DNA from: Pseudomonadota bacterium
GTDB lineage: Bacteria; Pseudomonadota; Alphaproteobacteria; Rhizobiales; Hyphomicrobiaceae
NCBI GenBank assembly: GCA_018242295.1
Contig: JAFECE010000003.1
Coordinates: 248,001 to 312,000 of the forward strand
Direction of reading: 5' to 3'
DNA length: 64,000 nucleotides
In this document: one piece after another, positions 48,064 through 59,048 of the stretch
How the letters are laid out: every line of letters begins with the position of its first letter
How positions within the stretch are numbered: position 1 is the stretch's first letter
Translations under genes and position numbers: made by a program
The notes under the pieces: model-generated
Databases searched by the model: none
What the model saw: the letters and a program-made list of their open reading frames with translations, nothing else
Told to the model about the DNA's origin: nothing

Positions 48064-48407
48064 CGCGCGGCCTCCGGCGCGGCAGCGCGCGAACGAGACG
48101 GACAGCAGGATAAGGCCTTGGACATGCGCATTGCGGGCTCGCTCGTTAAATCCGCGCGGGCGAGCCGCGCCTTATTCTCTCGAAAGTCAGGAATTTAGCC
48201 TCAGCCGAATAGCCTTTTCATGCTGGCGTTGCAACGATGCAAAGCGGCCGGGCCACAGGTTCAATTTGGGGGATTTGCGCGTCCGCCCCGATGGATAGAC
48301 GTGGCGCAGTAGCGGGTGCCGCGGGCCAGATGAGCGCTGGCGGGCGGAAATTCCGGGCGCCGGGCGATTCGGTTGGCGCTTCAATCGGGCCTTGGGAGGA
48401 GCGGGTC
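48064..48407. other. intergenic region upstream of proS
   Basis: About 340 bases between proS and the DUF1467 gene. The proS promoter should lie here, but no strong -35/-10 pair was found by eye. No gene, repeat or RNA motif was recognised. Confidence 0.5.
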
Positions 48408-48632
48408 TCAGATATTCGCGATCACCGCATAGACGCCGGCGAAGGTGATGGCGGCAACGATCGTATTGACCCAGAAGAGCCTGAAGACGTTCATTTTGTG
48501 AGGCGCGCTTTCGGGGGTGCCTGGAACGACCTCACCCGCTTCGTCCTGTGTCTTTGCAAAGAAGGGCAGCACGGCGAACAGCGTGATGAACCACAGGCAA
48601 AAGAATGTCGCGACCGCTACGGACGTACGCAT
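48408..48632 (-). CDS. DUF1467 family small membrane protein
   Basis: A 74-residue protein with two membrane spans (about 5-25 and 51-72) and a short loop bearing PHKMNVFRLFWVNT. This is the DUF1467 pattern found in the same place between mce and proS in many Rhizobiales. ATG 48632 is chosen; AGGGG lies at suitable distance and a GTG directly upstream is an alternative. Function is unknown; co-conservation with mce and proS is the only clue. Confidence 0.85.
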   Translation of the reverse strand: MRTSVAVATFFCLWFITLFAVLPFFAKTQDEAGEVVPGTPESAPHKMNVFRLFWVNTIVAAITFAGVYAVIANI

Positions 48633-48671
48633 CACACTAACCCCTATTTTCCAAACCGCACCGGAGCTGCT

Positions 48672-49076
48672 TCAGACCTGCTCCAACTCGACGAGGGTGC
48701 CGCAGAAGTCCTTAGGATGCAGGAACAGCACGGGCTTGCCGTGTGCGCCGATCTTCGGTGTCCCATCGCCCAGCACGCGAGCCCCCTGAGCCTTCAACTG
48801 ATCGCGCGCGGCGATGATATCATCCACCTCGTAGCATACATGGTGAATTCCGCCGTCGGGAGATTTTTCGAGAAATTTCGCGATTGGCGAGCCTTCACCA
48901 AGCGGCTCGAGCAACTCGATTTTGGTGTTCGGAAGCTCGATGAAAACGACGGTGACGCCGTGCTCGGGTTGCGCCAGCGCCGGACCGACGTTCGCGCCGA
49001 GTGCGTTTTTATAAACGCCTGAAGCCTTTGCGAGGTCTTTGACAGCTATGGCGACGTGGTTAAGGCGTCCAATCAT
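48672..49076 (-). CDS. mce: methylmalonyl-CoA epimerase
   Basis: A 134-residue vicinal-oxygen-chelate protein that interconverts D- and L-methylmalonyl-CoA. It has the starting MIGRLNHVAIAVKDL, the central TKIELLEPLGEGSPIAKFL, and GGIHHVCYEVDD followed by KDFCGTLVELEQ at the end. Metal ligands (His in LNHVAIAV, His in GGIHHVCYE, Glu in LVELEQ) are in place. ATG 49076 gives the family start. It links propionyl-CoA or ethylmalonyl-CoA metabolism to succinyl-CoA. Confidence 0.93.
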   Translation of the reverse strand: MIGRLNHVAIAVKDLAKASGVYKNALGANVGPALAQPEHGVTVVFIELPNTKIELLEPLGEGSPIAKFLEKSPDGGIHHVCYEVDDIIAARDQLKAQGARVLGDGTPKIGAHGKPVLFLHPKDFCGTLVELEQV

Positions 49077-49123
49077 GCATGGGTCTCCGGCACGGCAAAG
49101 GGCGAGCGAAATGTTACGGCGAT

Positions 49124-50836
49124 TTAGTTTCTGCCATCCACCACGGAGACCAGCACTTTGACAACCGGCTTCTTGCCCCATGCCTCGTTAATTGCGGAAC
49201 GCACGGCTCGCTGCACTGCGTCCTGAACCATGGCGTGGTCTCCGCGCCGCTTTGGTGGAATCGAGCGGAGCGTGCCGTCGATGGCGTCGAGCACGATTTC
49301 ACGCATCGATTCCCCGTCTTGGTCGGCGGCCGGTATGCCCTCGAGCACGACGCCCGGCTCCGTGATGATTTCGCCGCGCCGAGATAGCGTCATCGAGACG
49401 ACCGCTATGCCAACGAACGACAGCTTTCGCCGGCTCTTCACCGGTCCTTCGATGTCCGGAACGATCAGATTGCCATCGCGAAATAGGCGTCCGACCGGCA
49501 GTTCATCGACGACGGCCGCTGGCGCGGGCCAAAGCTTCAGCAGATCACCATCGACGATCGAAAATGTTTCGCTCACTCCGCATTCGCGCGCGAGCCGGGC
49601 GTGCGCCTTCAGGTGCCGCGCTTCGCCATGCATCGGAACGGCGATCTTCGGGCGGATCCAGGCGTACATGTCCTTGAGTTCGTCGCGACGCGGATGACCC
49701 GTTACGTGCACGAGCGCTTCGGCGTCGGTGACGACGTCGACACCGAGGCGGGCTAAACCATTCTGGATGCGCGAGACGGCTCTCTCGTTTCCGGGAATGG
49801 TGCGCGAGGAAAAAATAACGAGATCGCCCTTGTCGAGTGAGATATCGGGATGCTCGTTTTCAGCGACGCGCGCCATCGCCGCGCGCGGTTCGCCCTGACT
49901 GCCGGTGCAGAGCACGACGACCTTGTCTCGCGGCAGATCGGAAAAGCGCTGCTGATCGAGATAGGTGAACCCTTGCGGGAGATAGCCCGTCTCGATCGCG
50001 ACTTCGATGATGCGATGAAGCGCGCGTCCGGCAACGACAAGTGTACGGCCAGCAGCATGGCAAGCGGCAACGATCGAGGCGACACGGGCGACGTTCGACG
50101 CAAAAAGCGTTACGGCGACACAGCGGGGCGCATCGGCAATGAGCTTTTGCAGAGTCTTGGCGACGTCGGTTTCCGACGCCGAGCGACCTTCGCGCATAGC
50201 GTTCGTCGAATCGCCAATCAACGCGAGCGCGCCTTCGTTGCCGAGTTGCTCCAGCCGTGCGGCATCGTGCGGCCTGCCGACGACGGGCGTCGGATCGAGC
50301 TTCCAATCGCCGGTGTGGAAGACGAGGCCGGCAGGCGTGCGGATCGCCAAACCGTTCGGCTCGGGGATCGAATGCGTGAGGCTCACGAATTCAACGTCGA
50401 AAGGACCGGCGCTGAAGCGACCGCCGAGCGGCACTTCCTTGATCGGAAGGGTTTGCGAGCCGCCGAATTCGCCAAGCTTCGTTTTCAGCATTCCGGCCGT
50501 GAACGGCGTCGCAAAGATCGGACATTCGAGTGATGGCCAGAGGTCGATGACGGCGCCGACGTGATCCTCGTGCGCGTGGGTCAATACGAGCCCGGCGAGA
50601 TTTTTTCGTTCGGCAACGATGAAACGAAGGTCGGGCAGCACAACATCAGCGCCCGGCTCGCTCTCATGAGGAAAGGTGACGCCCAGATCGACCATCAGCC
50701 AGGTGCGCGCTCTCGGCGGCCCGAAGCCGTAGAGATAGACGTTCATGCCAATTTCGCCGAGGCCGCCGAGAGCCGCGAATACGAGTTCGTCGGGTCTCAG
50801 ACTTCCCGATCGCGAAGGCGAGGCGCGATCACTCAT
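49124..50836 (-). CDS. rnj: ribonuclease J
   Basis: A 570-residue metallo-beta-lactamase/beta-CASP ribonuclease with 5'-exonuclease and endonuclease activity on RNA. The zinc motif THAHEDH lies near residue 85, VFHTGDWKLDPTP near 180, and the beta-CASP motifs GSQGEPRAAMARVA and TGHPRRDELKD follow. A C-terminal dimerisation part ends the chain. The start overlaps the birA stop (ATGA). RNase J beside birA and nuoN is the order known in Rhizobiales. Confidence 0.95.
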   Translation of the reverse strand: MSDRASPSRSGSLRPDELVFAALGGLGEIGMNVYLYGFGPPRARTWLMVDLGVTFPHESEPGADVVLPDLRFIVAERKNLAGLVLTHAHEDHVGAVIDLWPSLECPIFATPFTAGMLKTKLGEFGGSQTLPIKEVPLGGRFSAGPFDVEFVSLTHSIPEPNGLAIRTPAGLVFHTGDWKLDPTPVVGRPHDAARLEQLGNEGALALIGDSTNAMREGRSASETDVAKTLQKLIADAPRCVAVTLFASNVARVASIVAACHAAGRTLVVAGRALHRIIEVAIETGYLPQGFTYLDQQRFSDLPRDKVVVLCTGSQGEPRAAMARVAENEHPDISLDKGDLVIFSSRTIPGNERAVSRIQNGLARLGVDVVTDAEALVHVTGHPRRDELKDMYAWIRPKIAVPMHGEARHLKAHARLARECGVSETFSIVDGDLLKLWPAPAAVVDELPVGRLFRDGNLIVPDIEGPVKSRRKLSFVGIAVVSMTLSRRGEIITEPGVVLEGIPAADQDGESMREIVLDAIDGTLRSIPPKRRGDHAMVQDAVQRAVRSAINEAWGKKPVVKVLVSVVDGRN

Positions 50837-51606
50837 GGAGTCCCATCGCCCGCGACCTGCCCGACGAGCATGACGTCGCCGTAGCTGATTTCCTTGATCT
50901 CGCCGTCGATGTCCGCGCGCAGGGCGCCCGTTTCCGAAAGCCCCTGATAGGTTGCAGATAAGGGTCCGGAGGCCGTGTTGATTATAATGGGTTCACCCAT
51001 CGCGCCTGCGCGTCCGATCCAGGCCTCGCGGATAGCAGGGAAGCCCAGCCCCTCCTGCCAATGGTCTAGCCAGAGGAAGATCTTTTCTGACAGCGTCTCG
51101 GTGAATGCAAGCGGCTTGGGAATACTCCCATATTGGCTCAAAGCCGTGACTGCACGGCCAAGCGTGTCGGGTGAGGTGATCAAATTCAATCCAAAACCTA
51201 AAATCGCTAAAAAGCCGGGACCTACGCGAGCGGACGTGCTCTCGACCAGGATTCCTCCGGCCTTGGCACTTCCTATTAAAATATCGTTCGGCCATTTGAG
51301 GCGAAGATCGGTTCCCGGCGCAAGATCCATTGTTGCTCGAACGGCGTCTATCACCGCAATTCCAGCGAGTAGTGACAATTGGCCCGCCTTCTCAACGGGT
51401 GCGCTGCACCGAAAGGCGACGCTGGCTTGAAGGTTACCCGGACGTGAAATCCAGGTGCGGCCGGATCGGCCCCGGCCACCGGTCTGGCTGTCGGCGACAA
51501 CCCACAACGGGAGTTCTTCGCCGCCGAGGGCAAGACGCATGGCATCGGCGTTCGTTGATCCGGTCTCAGCGAGATGGATGATGCGAGGCACGGAATGGCC
51601 GTTCAT
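50833..51606 (-). CDS. birA: biotin--[acetyl-CoA-carboxylase] ligase
   Basis: A 257-residue biotin protein ligase without the N-terminal DNA-binding domain of E. coli BirA, so it is an enzyme only and not a repressor. The biotinyl-AMP loop GGRGRSGRTWIS, LRLKWPNDILIG and KAGGILVES are clear, and a small C-terminal domain (IDGEIKEISYGDVMLV) ends it. It lies six bases downstream of nuoN and overlaps the start of rnj, so it may be read from the complex I operon. Confidence 0.94.
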   Translation of the reverse strand: MNGHSVPRIIHLAETGSTNADAMRLALGGEELPLWVVADSQTGGRGRSGRTWISRPGNLQASVAFRCSAPVEKAGQLSLLAGIAVIDAVRATMDLAPGTDLRLKWPNDILIGSAKAGGILVESTSARVGPGFLAILGFGLNLITSPDTLGRAVTALSQYGSIPKPLAFTETLSEKIFLWLDHWQEGLGFPAIREAWIGRAGAMGEPIIINTASGPLSATYQGLSETGALRADIDGEIKEISYGDVMLVGQVAGDGTP

Positions 51607-51612
51607 TAATGG

Positions 51613-53067
51613 CTAGTGGGCCGGCACCAGCACCGAAGCTGCCGCCGTCGCCGCATCTACCACGGTTCCGCCGACAAAGGGCAGAACAAACGCCACGACG
51701 AAAGCCGCCGACAGCGCCATCACCGCGAAGGTCCGGCCTTCGGTTGGCGAGAAGCCCTCCGCCGGCTCGTCGAAGAACATGATCTTCACGACCCGCAAAT
51801 AGTAGTAGGCGCCGACGACGCTCGTGACGACGCCAATGACCGAAAGCGGATAAAGGCCCGCCTTGATCGCCGGCAGGAAAACGTACCATTTCGCCCAGAA
51901 ACCAGCGAGCGGTGGAATGCCGGCAAGCGAAAACATCAGCACAGCGAGTATTGTCGCGAACGTCAGGTTGGTTTTCGCGAGGCCCGAAAGGTCCGAGATG
52001 CTTTCGACGAAGCGGCCGTTACGCTGCATCGCAAGAACACAGGCGAAGGCGCCGAGCGTCATCGCGACGTAGATCACGAGATAAATGAGAACGCCGGCCG
52101 TGCCTTCGGTGTTATTCGCGGCGAGGCCAATCAATGCGAAGCCGACGTTGCCGATCGAGGAGTATGCGAGCAGCCGCTTGATGTTGGTCTGGCCGATGGC
52201 CGCAAATGAGCCGAGCGCCATCGAGGCGATCGAGACGAAGATGATGATCTGTTCCCATTGCGACGAGACGCCTGGGAGCGCAGCCTGGGTGAAGCGCAAC
52301 AGCAGCGCCATGGCGGCGATCTTCGGCGCACCGGCGAAGAAGGCGGTAACGGGCGTTGGCGCGCCCTGATAGACGTCCGGCGTCCACATGTGGAACGGCA
52401 CGGCGGCAACCTTGAACGCCAATCCGACGAGGACGAACACGAGGCCGAAAGTCAGGCCGATGTTCGTCGCCATTTCCGGCATTTTCGCCGCGGCGGCGAT
52501 GGTCGCGTAGCTCGTCGACCCAGTCACGCCGTAGAGCATCGAGGCGCCGTAGAGCAGCATGCCCGACGACAACGCGCCGAGGACGAAATACTTGAGGCCG
52601 GCTTCGCTGGATTGCACGTCGTCGCGCTTGAACGCGGCGACGACATAGAGCGCCAAGGACTGAAGCTCGAGACCGAGATAAAGCGCGATCAGGTCATTCG
52701 CCGAGACCATCATCAGCATGCCGAGGGTCGCGAGAAGCACGAGCACCGGATATTCGAACAGCAGGAGCTTGGCGCGGCTGAAGCTGTCGAACGTCATCAG
52801 CAGCGTCAACGCGGCGCCGACGAGAATGACGATCTTCAAGAAGCGCGTGAAGCTGTCGGAAACGAACGCGCCGCCAAAAATGGCGGATGATCCGCTGCCC
52901 TCGAATACGGCCACGGCGGCCGCGACGAGCACGGCAATCGCAAGCCATGTGACGTTGCGGCCTGACGTTTCGCCATTCGGTGAGAAGACGCCAATCATCA
53001 AAAGCGCGATGGCGCCGAGCGCGAGTATCAGCTCCGGCAGAATGACATATAGGACCGAGCTATCCAT
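51613..53067 (-). CDS. nuoN: NADH-quinone oxidoreductase subunit N
   Basis: A 484-residue antiporter-like membrane subunit of complex I with about 14 spans. It carries the Mrp-type core with ELQSLALYVVAAF, KYFVLGALSSGMLLYGAS, PFHMWTPDVYQGAPTPVTAFF and LLAYSSIGNVGFALIGL, including the buried lysines and glutamate of the proton path. It is the last nuo gene; its start follows the nuoM stop without a gap. Confidence 0.97.
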   Translation of the reverse strand: MDSSVLYVILPELILALGAIALLMIGVFSPNGETSGRNVTWLAIAVLVAAAVAVFEGSGSSAIFGGAFVSDSFTRFLKIVILVGAALTLLMTFDSFSRAKLLLFEYPVLVLLATLGMLMMVSANDLIALYLGLELQSLALYVVAAFKRDDVQSSEAGLKYFVLGALSSGMLLYGASMLYGVTGSTSYATIAAAAKMPEMATNIGLTFGLVFVLVGLAFKVAAVPFHMWTPDVYQGAPTPVTAFFAGAPKIAAMALLLRFTQAALPGVSSQWEQIIIFVSIASMALGSFAAIGQTNIKRLLAYSSIGNVGFALIGLAANNTEGTAGVLIYLVIYVAMTLGAFACVLAMQRNGRFVESISDLSGLAKTNLTFATILAVLMFSLAGIPPLAGFWAKWYVFLPAIKAGLYPLSVIGVVTSVVGAYYYLRVVKIMFFDEPAEGFSPTEGRTFAVMALSAAFVVAFVLPFVGGTVVDAATAAASVLVPAH

Positions 53068-54567
53068 TTAATGGGTTCCTTGAGGCGCCGCCGATGCGGC
53101 CGCCGTCCCCTGAGCGGATTGATAGTTTTGCACGAGGTTCTTCACCGACGTCGCCGTCACGTCGAGAACGGGAGCGGGATAGAGGCCGTAGAAGATCGTC
53201 AGCAGTACAAGCGGCGCGAGGATTGCAATCTCGCGCGGGGAGAGATCGAGAAGCTTCTTCAGGCTGGCCTTTTCGAGCACACCGAAAATAACGCGACGAT
53301 AAAGGTAGAGCGCATAGGCTGCCGACAGAATAACGCCGGTCGTCGCCAGGATTGCGACCCACGTGTTGGCCTTGAAGGCCGACAGCAGCGTCAGGAATTC
53401 GCCGACGAAGCCGCTGGTTCCGGGCAGGCCGACGTTCGCCATCGTGAACACCATGAAGGCGAAGGCGTATTTCGGCATCCGTTCGACAAGGCCGCCGTAG
53501 GCTGCAATCTCGCGCGTATGCGTTCGATCATAGATGACGCCGACACAAAGGAAGAGAGCAGATGAAACGATGCCGTGCGAGAGCATCTGGAAGATCGCGC
53601 CGTCGATGCCCTGCTGGGACGCCGTGAATATGCCCATCGTCACGTAGCCCATGTGCGCGACGGACGAATAGGCGATAAGCTTCTTGATATCCTCCTGCAC
53701 CAGCGCGACGAGAGAGGTGTAGATGATTGCGACGATCGAAAGCGTGAAGACGAAGGACGCGAGTTCAGCCGAGGCGTTCGGGAACATCGGCAGCGAGAAG
53801 CGCAGGAAACCGTAGCCGCCCATCTTCAGCAGAATGCCGGCAAGGATGACCGATCCAGCCGTGGGTGCTTCGACGTGCGCGTCGGGAAGCCAAGTGTGAA
53901 CGGGCCACATCGGCATTTTCACTGCGAAGGACGCAAAGAACGCGATCCAGAGCCACCACTGCATGTCCGGCGGGAACTTGGTTTGCAGCAAGGTCGGGAT
54001 GTCGGTCGTACCCGCGTGCCAGTACATCGCCATCATGGCGAGCAGCATCAGCACCGAGCCGAGCAACGTGTAGAGGAAGAACTTGAAGCTCGCGTAGACG
54101 CGCCGCTTGCCGCCCCATACGCCGATGATGATGAACATCGGGATCAGGCCGCCCTCGAAGAAGAGGTAGAAAAGAACCATATCGAGCGCGCAGAACACGC
54201 CGAGCATCAGCGTTTCCAGCACAAGGAACGCGATCATGTATTCCTTGACGCGATCCTGAATCGATACCCAGCTCGCGAGAATGCAAAGCGGCATCAAGAA
54301 CGTGGTCAGGATAACGAAGAGCATCGAAATGCCGTCGACGCCCATCTTGTACTTCAGCGGTCCGAGCCAGGCGTGCTCCTCGACGAACTGGAAGCCCGCG
54401 GTATTCGTATCGAAGTTGATCCAGATGAGCAGCGACACGGCGAAAGTGACGAGCGTCGTCCACAGCGCGATCCAGCGCGCGTTGCCTTTCGCTTCGGCGT
54501 TGAGTGTTGCGATCAGCAGCGCACCGACGAGCGGCAGGAAGGTGACGACTGAAAGAATGTTGCTCAT
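53068..54567 (-). CDS. nuoM: NADH-quinone oxidoreductase subunit M
   Basis: A 499-residue proton-pumping subunit of complex I. Recognisable parts are [40 protein letters not shown] and [21 protein letters not shown] 54567 overlaps the nuoL stop (ATGA). It lies between nuoL and nuoN in the usual operon order. Confidence 0.97.
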   Translation of the reverse strand: MSNILSVVTFLPLVGALLIATLNAEAKGNARWIALWTTLVTFAVSLLIWINFDTNTAGFQFVEEHAWLGPLKYKMGVDGISMLFVILTTFLMPLCILASWVSIQDRVKEYMIAFLVLETLMLGVFCALDMVLFYLFFEGGLIPMFIIIGVWGGKRRVYASFKFFLYTLLGSVLMLLAMMAMYWHAGTTDIPTLLQTKFPPDMQWWLWIAFFASFAVKMPMWPVHTWLPDAHVEAPTAGSVILAGILLKMGGYGFLRFSLPMFPNASAELASFVFTLSIVAIIYTSLVALVQEDIKKLIAYSSVAHMGYVTMGIFTASQQGIDGAIFQMLSHGIVSSALFLCVGVIYDRTHTREIAAYGGLVERMPKYAFAFMVFTMANVGLPGTSGFVGEFLTLLSAFKANTWVAILATTGVILSAAYALYLYRRVIFGVLEKASLKKLLDLSPREIAILAPLVLLTIFYGLYPAPVLDVTATSVKNLVQNYQSAQGTAAASAAPQGTH

Positions 54568-56522
54568 TTGAGCACCCCGCCAAAGAGCCCGTTGTAGGTG
54601 AGCCAAGTCAGGATGGCCGCGACGCCGATCAGCATCGCGAAAGCGTAATGGTACATGTAGCCCGTCTGCAGCTTGACGACGCGATCTGTGATCCGGACGA
54701 CGCCGGTGGCCGTGCCGTTGATTGCGCCGTCGATGACGGCGCCGTCACCGTCCTTCCAAAGGAAGCGGCCGATGCCAAACGCGGGGCGCACGAAGATCAG
54801 ATCGTAGAGTTCGTCGAAGTACCATTTGTTCAGCAGGAACAGGTAGAGCGGGCGGAAGGCTCGAGCCGTTGCCGCCGGCAGCCAGGGCGCTCCGATGTAA
54901 TAGACCCAGGCAATCGCGAAGCCCGCGACCATCGCGATCGACGACGAATAGGGCACCCATCCCGGCACTTCGTGCATCTCGTGCAGGATGTGATTGTGCT
55001 CGCCGCGGAAGAGCGCGGCGCCCCAGAACGCACTTTCGTCATGACCGATGAAATACGGGGCGAAGAGGATACCAGCCAGCACCGCGCCGAGCGACAGAAC
55101 CAGGAGCGGCACCATCATCGTCGGCGGGCTCTCGTGCGCATGATCGTAAGTGTGATGATCAGCGCGCGTTTCGCCATAGAAGGTCATGAAGACGAGACGC
55201 CATGAGTAGAACGACGTCATCAGCGCGGCGACGACGAGGAGCCAGAACGCAAAGTTGTTGGGCGTATTGGCCGCGTACGAAGCTTCGATGATTGCGTCCT
55301 TCGAATAGAAGCCTGCAAAGCCCGCGAGATGCGGAATGCCGACGCCGGTCAAGGCGAGCGTGCCGATCAGCATCGCAGCGAACGTCCAGGGGATTTTCTT
55401 TCGCAGCCCACCCATCGCGCGCATGTCCTGCTCGTGATGCATGGCGTGAATGACCGAACCCGCGCCGAGGAACAGCAACGCCTTGAAGAAGGCGTGCGTG
55501 AAGAGATGGAAAATGCCGGCGCCGTACGCGCCGATCCCGCACGCAACGAACATGTAGCCGAGCTGCGAGCAGGTCGAATAGGCGATGACGCGCTTGATGT
55601 CGTTCTGCACGAGGCCGACCGTTGCCGCAAAGAAGGCCGTGATTGCCCCGATGTAGGTCACGAACATGAGCGCATTGGGCGCCAGTTCGAAGATCGGCGA
55701 CAAGCGCGCAACCATGAACACACCGGCCGTCACCATCGTTGCGGCATGAATGAGCGCGGAAACGGGCGTCGGGCCTTCCATCGCGTCCGGCAACCAGGTG
55801 TGGAGCAGGAACTGAGCGGACTTACCCATCGCACCGACGAAAAGCAGCAGCGAGAGCGTCGTCAGGATATCGACGTCGTGCCCCGCGAAGTTGAACGTCT
55901 TGCCGACGGCGCTTGGCGCGGCCGCGAACAGCGCGTCAAGGTTGACCGTGTGGAAGACGAAGAAGAGCCCGAAGATCCCGAGCGAGAAGCCGAAATCACC
56001 CACGCGGTTGACGATAAACGCCTTTATCGCGGCCGCATTAGCGGATGGCTTCTGATACCAGAAGCCGATGAGGAGGTACGACGCGAGGCCGACGCCTTCC
56101 CAGCCGAAGAACATCTGCACGAGGTTGCCGCTCGTCACCAGCATCAGCATCGCGAATGTGAAGAGCGAGAGATAGGCAAAGAAGCGCGACCGCGACGGGT
56201 CTTCGTGCATGTAGCCGATGGAATAGAGATGCACGAGCGACGAGACGGTCGTTACGACGACAAGCATGACGGACGTCAGCGTGTCGATCTTGAGCGCCCA
56301 CGATACGTCGAGTTCGCCCGACGTGATCCAGCGCAGCAATTGGACGTCGTGCGTTTCGTGTCCGAGGGCGACCTGAAAGAACGCGACCCACGACAGTGCG
56401 GCGGCGATCAACAGGAAAGCGGTCGTGACGACTTCGCTTGCCCGATCGCCGATGGCACGGCCGAACAAACCTGCGATCAGAGCGCCCGCAAGCGGCAGAA
56501 AAACGATGGCGGCGTAGATCAT
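54564..56522 (-). CDS. nuoL: NADH-quinone oxidoreductase subunit L
   Basis: The 652-residue distal antiporter-like subunit of complex I, including the long lateral helix in its C-terminal part. Visible blocks are [40 protein letters not shown] and [19 protein letters not shown]. Its start lies seven bases after the nuoK stop and it overlaps nuoM by four bases. Confidence 0.97.
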   Translation of the reverse strand: MIYAAIVFLPLAGALIAGLFGRAIGDRASEVVTTAFLLIAAALSWVAFFQVALGHETHDVQLLRWITSGELDVSWALKIDTLTSVMLVVVTTVSSLVHLYSIGYMHEDPSRSRFFAYLSLFTFAMLMLVTSGNLVQMFFGWEGVGLASYLLIGFWYQKPSANAAAIKAFIVNRVGDFGFSLGIFGLFFVFHTVNLDALFAAAPSAVGKTFNFAGHDVDILTTLSLLLFVGAMGKSAQFLLHTWLPDAMEGPTPVSALIHAATMVTAGVFMVARLSPIFELAPNALMFVTYIGAITAFFAATVGLVQNDIKRVIAYSTCSQLGYMFVACGIGAYGAGIFHLFTHAFFKALLFLGAGSVIHAMHHEQDMRAMGGLRKKIPWTFAAMLIGTLALTGVGIPHLAGFAGFYSKDAIIEASYAANTPNNFAFWLLVVAALMTSFYSWRLVFMTFYGETRADHHTYDHAHESPPTMMVPLLVLSLGAVLAGILFAPYFIGHDESAFWGAALFRGEHNHILHEMHEVPGWVPYSSSIAMVAGFAIAWVYYIGAPWLPAATARAFRPLYLFLLNKWYFDELYDLIFVRPAFGIGRFLWKDGDGAVIDGAINGTATGVVRITDRVVKLQTGYMYHYAFAMLIGVAAILTWLTYNGLFGGVLK

Positions 56523-56529
56523 GCCCGCC

Positions 56530-56838
56530 TCACCCCTTCATCATGTTGATGTCTTCGACCGCGATGGAGCCGCGGTTGCGGAAGTAGACGACCATGATCG
56601 CGAGACCGATGGCGGATTCGGCCGCGGCGACGGTCAACACGAAGAGCGCGAAGACCTGGCCGACGAGGTCGCCATTGAAATGAGAGAACGCGACGAGGTT
56701 GATGTTGACCGCCAGCAGCATCAGCTCGATCGAGAGCAGGATGACGATGACGTTCTTGCGGTTCAGGAAGATGCCGAAGATGCCGAGCGTGAACAGGCAC
56801 GCGGCAACGACGAGATAATGTCCGAGACCTATGGTCAT
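56530..56838 (-). CDS. nuoK: NADH-quinone oxidoreductase subunit K
   Basis: A 102-residue, three-span subunit of complex [21 protein letters not shown] with its conserved glutamate in the second span, and [18 protein letters not shown] in the third, are diagnostic. The start overlaps the end of nuoJ by four bases. Confidence 0.97.
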   Translation of the reverse strand: MTIGLGHYLVVAACLFTLGIFGIFLNRKNVIVILLSIELMLLAVNINLVAFSHFNGDLVGQVFALFVLTVAAAESAIGLAIMVVYFRNRGSIAVEDINMMKG

Positions 56839-57476
56839 TCGGCAGCCTCCGGATGTTTGACGGCCGGCGGGATGACCGAACCACCGCTCGGAACCTTGAC
56901 GACTTCGAGACCCGTTGCGGGTCCGCGCGCGACCTGGGCGCTGATCGATTGACGCTTGACGCCTTGCCGGTGCTTGAGCGTCAGCACGATGGCGCCGATC
57001 ATCGCAACGAGCAGGATGAGCCCGGCTCCCTGGAAGTAGTAGACGTACTGGGTATAGAGGATCTCACCGAGCGCGCGGGTATTCGTGATGCTGGCCGGAA
57101 TAGGTGCCGACGGGTTCATCACAGGCGACACAGTGAAGCCGCGATATCCGAAGAGCGCAATCAGCTCCACCAGCACGATGCCGCCGATGAGCGCGCCGAT
57201 CTTGGCATTCTTGATGAAGCCGGCTTTCAGCTCGGCGAAGTCAACGTCGAGCATCATCACGACGAACAGGAAGAGCACGGCAACCGCGCCGACATAGACG
57301 ATGACGAGCAGCATCGCCAGGAACTCGGCCTGGAGCAAAACGAAAAGGCCTGCAGCGTTGAAGAACGCCAGGATCAGGAACAGGACTGCGTGGACGGGAT
57401 TTTTCGTCAGAATGACGGAAGCGCCCGCCACTACCGCGAGCACTGCAAAGAGATAGAAAAAGAGCGCCGATGCCAT
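56835..57476 (-). CDS. nuoJ: NADH-quinone oxidoreductase subunit J
   Basis: A 213-residue, five-span subunit of complex [21 protein letters not shown] and [20 protein letters not shown] hold the pi-bulge helix region of the family. The C-terminal 45 residues are a soluble tail not present in E. coli NuoJ but common in alphaproteobacteria. ATG 57476 is preceded by a moderate AAGG site. Confidence 0.95.
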   Translation of the reverse strand: MASALFFYLFAVLAVVAGASVILTKNPVHAVLFLILAFFNAAGLFVLLQAEFLAMLLVIVYVGAVAVLFLFVVMMLDVDFAELKAGFIKNAKIGALIGGIVLVELIALFGYRGFTVSPVMNPSAPIPASITNTRALGEILYTQYVYYFQGAGLILLVAMIGAIVLTLKHRQGVKRQSISAQVARGPATGLEVVKVPSGGSVIPPAVKHPEAAE

Positions 57477-57487
57477 CGCCTTGCCTT

Positions 57488-57976
57488 CTATCGATACTTC
57501 GCGTCGAGCGCGATGTTCTTTGCGATTTCGCGTTCCCAGCGGTCGCCGTTCGCGAGCAGCCGCTCCTTGTCGTAGAAAAGTTCTTCGCGCGTCTCGGTCG
57601 CGAATTCGAAGTTCGGGCCCTCGACGATAGCATCGACCGGGCAGGCCTCCTGGCAGAGGCCGCAATAGATGCACTTCGTCATGTCGATGTCGTAGCGCGT
57701 CGTGCGGCGCGTGCCGTCGTTGCGACGCGGGCCGGCTTCGATCGTGATCGCCTGGGCCGGGCAGATCGCCTCGCAGAGCTTGCAGGCGATGCAGCGTTCT
57801 TCGCCGTTCGGATAGCGGCGGAGCGCGTGCTCACCGCGGAAGCGCGGCGAAAGCGGGCCCTTCTCGTAAGGATAGTTCAGCGTCTTCTTCGGCGAGAAGA
57901 AGTAGCGCATCGTCAAGAAGAACGCCGAAACGAACTCCAAGAGGAAAAGCGATTTTGCTGCGCGCGCTACGCTCAT
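57488..57976 (-). CDS. nuoI: NADH-quinone oxidoreductase subunit I
   Basis: A 162-residue iron-sulphur subunit that carries clusters N6a and N6b to the quinone site. The two 4Fe-4S motifs are [12 protein letters not shown] and [12 protein letters not shown]. An N-terminal amphipathic helix contacts the membrane arm. ATG 57976 overlaps the nuoH stop (ATGA). Confidence 0.97.
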   Translation of the reverse strand: MSVARAAKSLFLLEFVSAFFLTMRYFFSPKKTLNYPYEKGPLSPRFRGEHALRRYPNGEERCIACKLCEAICPAQAITIEAGPRRNDGTRRTTRYDIDMTKCIYCGLCQEACPVDAIVEGPNFEFATETREELFYDKERLLANGDRWEREIAKNIALDAKYR

Positions 57977-59043
57977 GAACGGAAGCCTCCGAATTGGAGC
58001 ACGGCGGCCGTGACGACGACCATGAAGAGCGACAGCGGCAGAAACACCTTCCAGCCAAGGCGCATCAATTGATCGTAGCGATACCGCGGCACCATCGCCT
58101 TCACCATCGCGAACATGAAGAAGACGAAGACGACTTTGATCAGGAACCAGAACAGCCCGGGCACGGCATTGAGCGGCCAGATGTCGAGCGGCGGCAGCCA
58201 GCCTCCGAGGAAAAGGATCGTCGTCATCGCACACATCGCAACGATCGAGACGTACTCGCCGAGCATGTAGAGCAGATACGGCGTCGAGGAGTATTCGACC
58301 ATGAAGCCGGCGACGAGTTCGGATTCGGCTTCGACAAGATCGAATGGCGGGCGGTTCGTTTCAGCCAGTGCCGAAATGAAGAAGATGACGAACATCGGGA
58401 AGAGCGGCAGCCAGTGCCAATCGAGGAGCGAACTCGTCAGTCCGAACGTGGTGCCGACGCCGGTCTTCTGGGCGTTGACGACATCCGTCACATTGAGCGA
58501 GCCGACGCAGAGCAGCACGCTGATGATGACGAAGCCGATCGAGACCTCATAGGAGACCATCTGCGCCGCTGAACGAAGTGCGCCCATGAACGGGTATTTC
58601 GAGTTCGACGCCCAGCCGCCCATGACGATGCCGTAGACGCCCAGCGAAGAGATCGCGAGCAGGTAGAGAATTCCGACGTTCATGTCGGAGATCACCCACC
58701 TGCCCCAGCCGTTTTCGTTGACTGGGATGACGGCCCACGATGCGAGCGCGCACGTTGCCGTTGCGAGCGGCGCGAGCAGGAAGACGGCCTTGTCGGAGCC
58801 CGCCGGTATGATCGGCTCTTTCAGCACGAATTTCAGCAGATCGGCAAACGACTGCAAAAGTCCGAAGGGTCCGACGACGTTCGGGCCGCGGCGCATCTGG
58901 ACGGCGGCCCACACCTTGCGGTCCATCAACAGCAGGAAGGCCACGATGATCAGGAGCGAAACCAGCAGCAGCAGCGAAAAGCCGACGAGCGCCAGTATGT
59001 TCCAGCCGTAGTCATTCATGAATGTCTGCAGCGTGTCGAGCAT
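57973..59043 (-). CDS. nuoH: NADH-quinone oxidoreductase subunit H
   Basis: A 356-residue membrane subunit that forms the quinone chamber with NuoB and Nuo[40 protein letters not shown] and [19 protein letters not shown] are the conserved loops. It lies five bases after nuoG. Confidence 0.97.
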   Translation of the reverse strand: MLDTLQTFMNDYGWNILALVGFSLLLLVSLLIIVAFLLLMDRKVWAAVQMRRGPNVVGPFGLLQSFADLLKFVLKEPIIPAGSDKAVFLLAPLATATCALASWAVIPVNENGWGRWVISDMNVGILYLLAISSLGVYGIVMGGWASNSKYPFMGALRSAAQMVSYEVSIGFVIISVLLCVGSLNVTDVVNAQKTGVGTTFGLTSSLLDWHWLPLFPMFVIFFISALAETNRPPFDLVEAESELVAGFMVEYSSTPYLLYMLGEYVSIVAMCAMTTILFLGGWLPPLDIWPLNAVPGLFWFLIKVVFVFFMFAMVKAMVPRYRYDQLMRLGWKVFLPLSLFMVVVTAAVLQFGGFRS

Positions 59044-59048
59044 GGTCC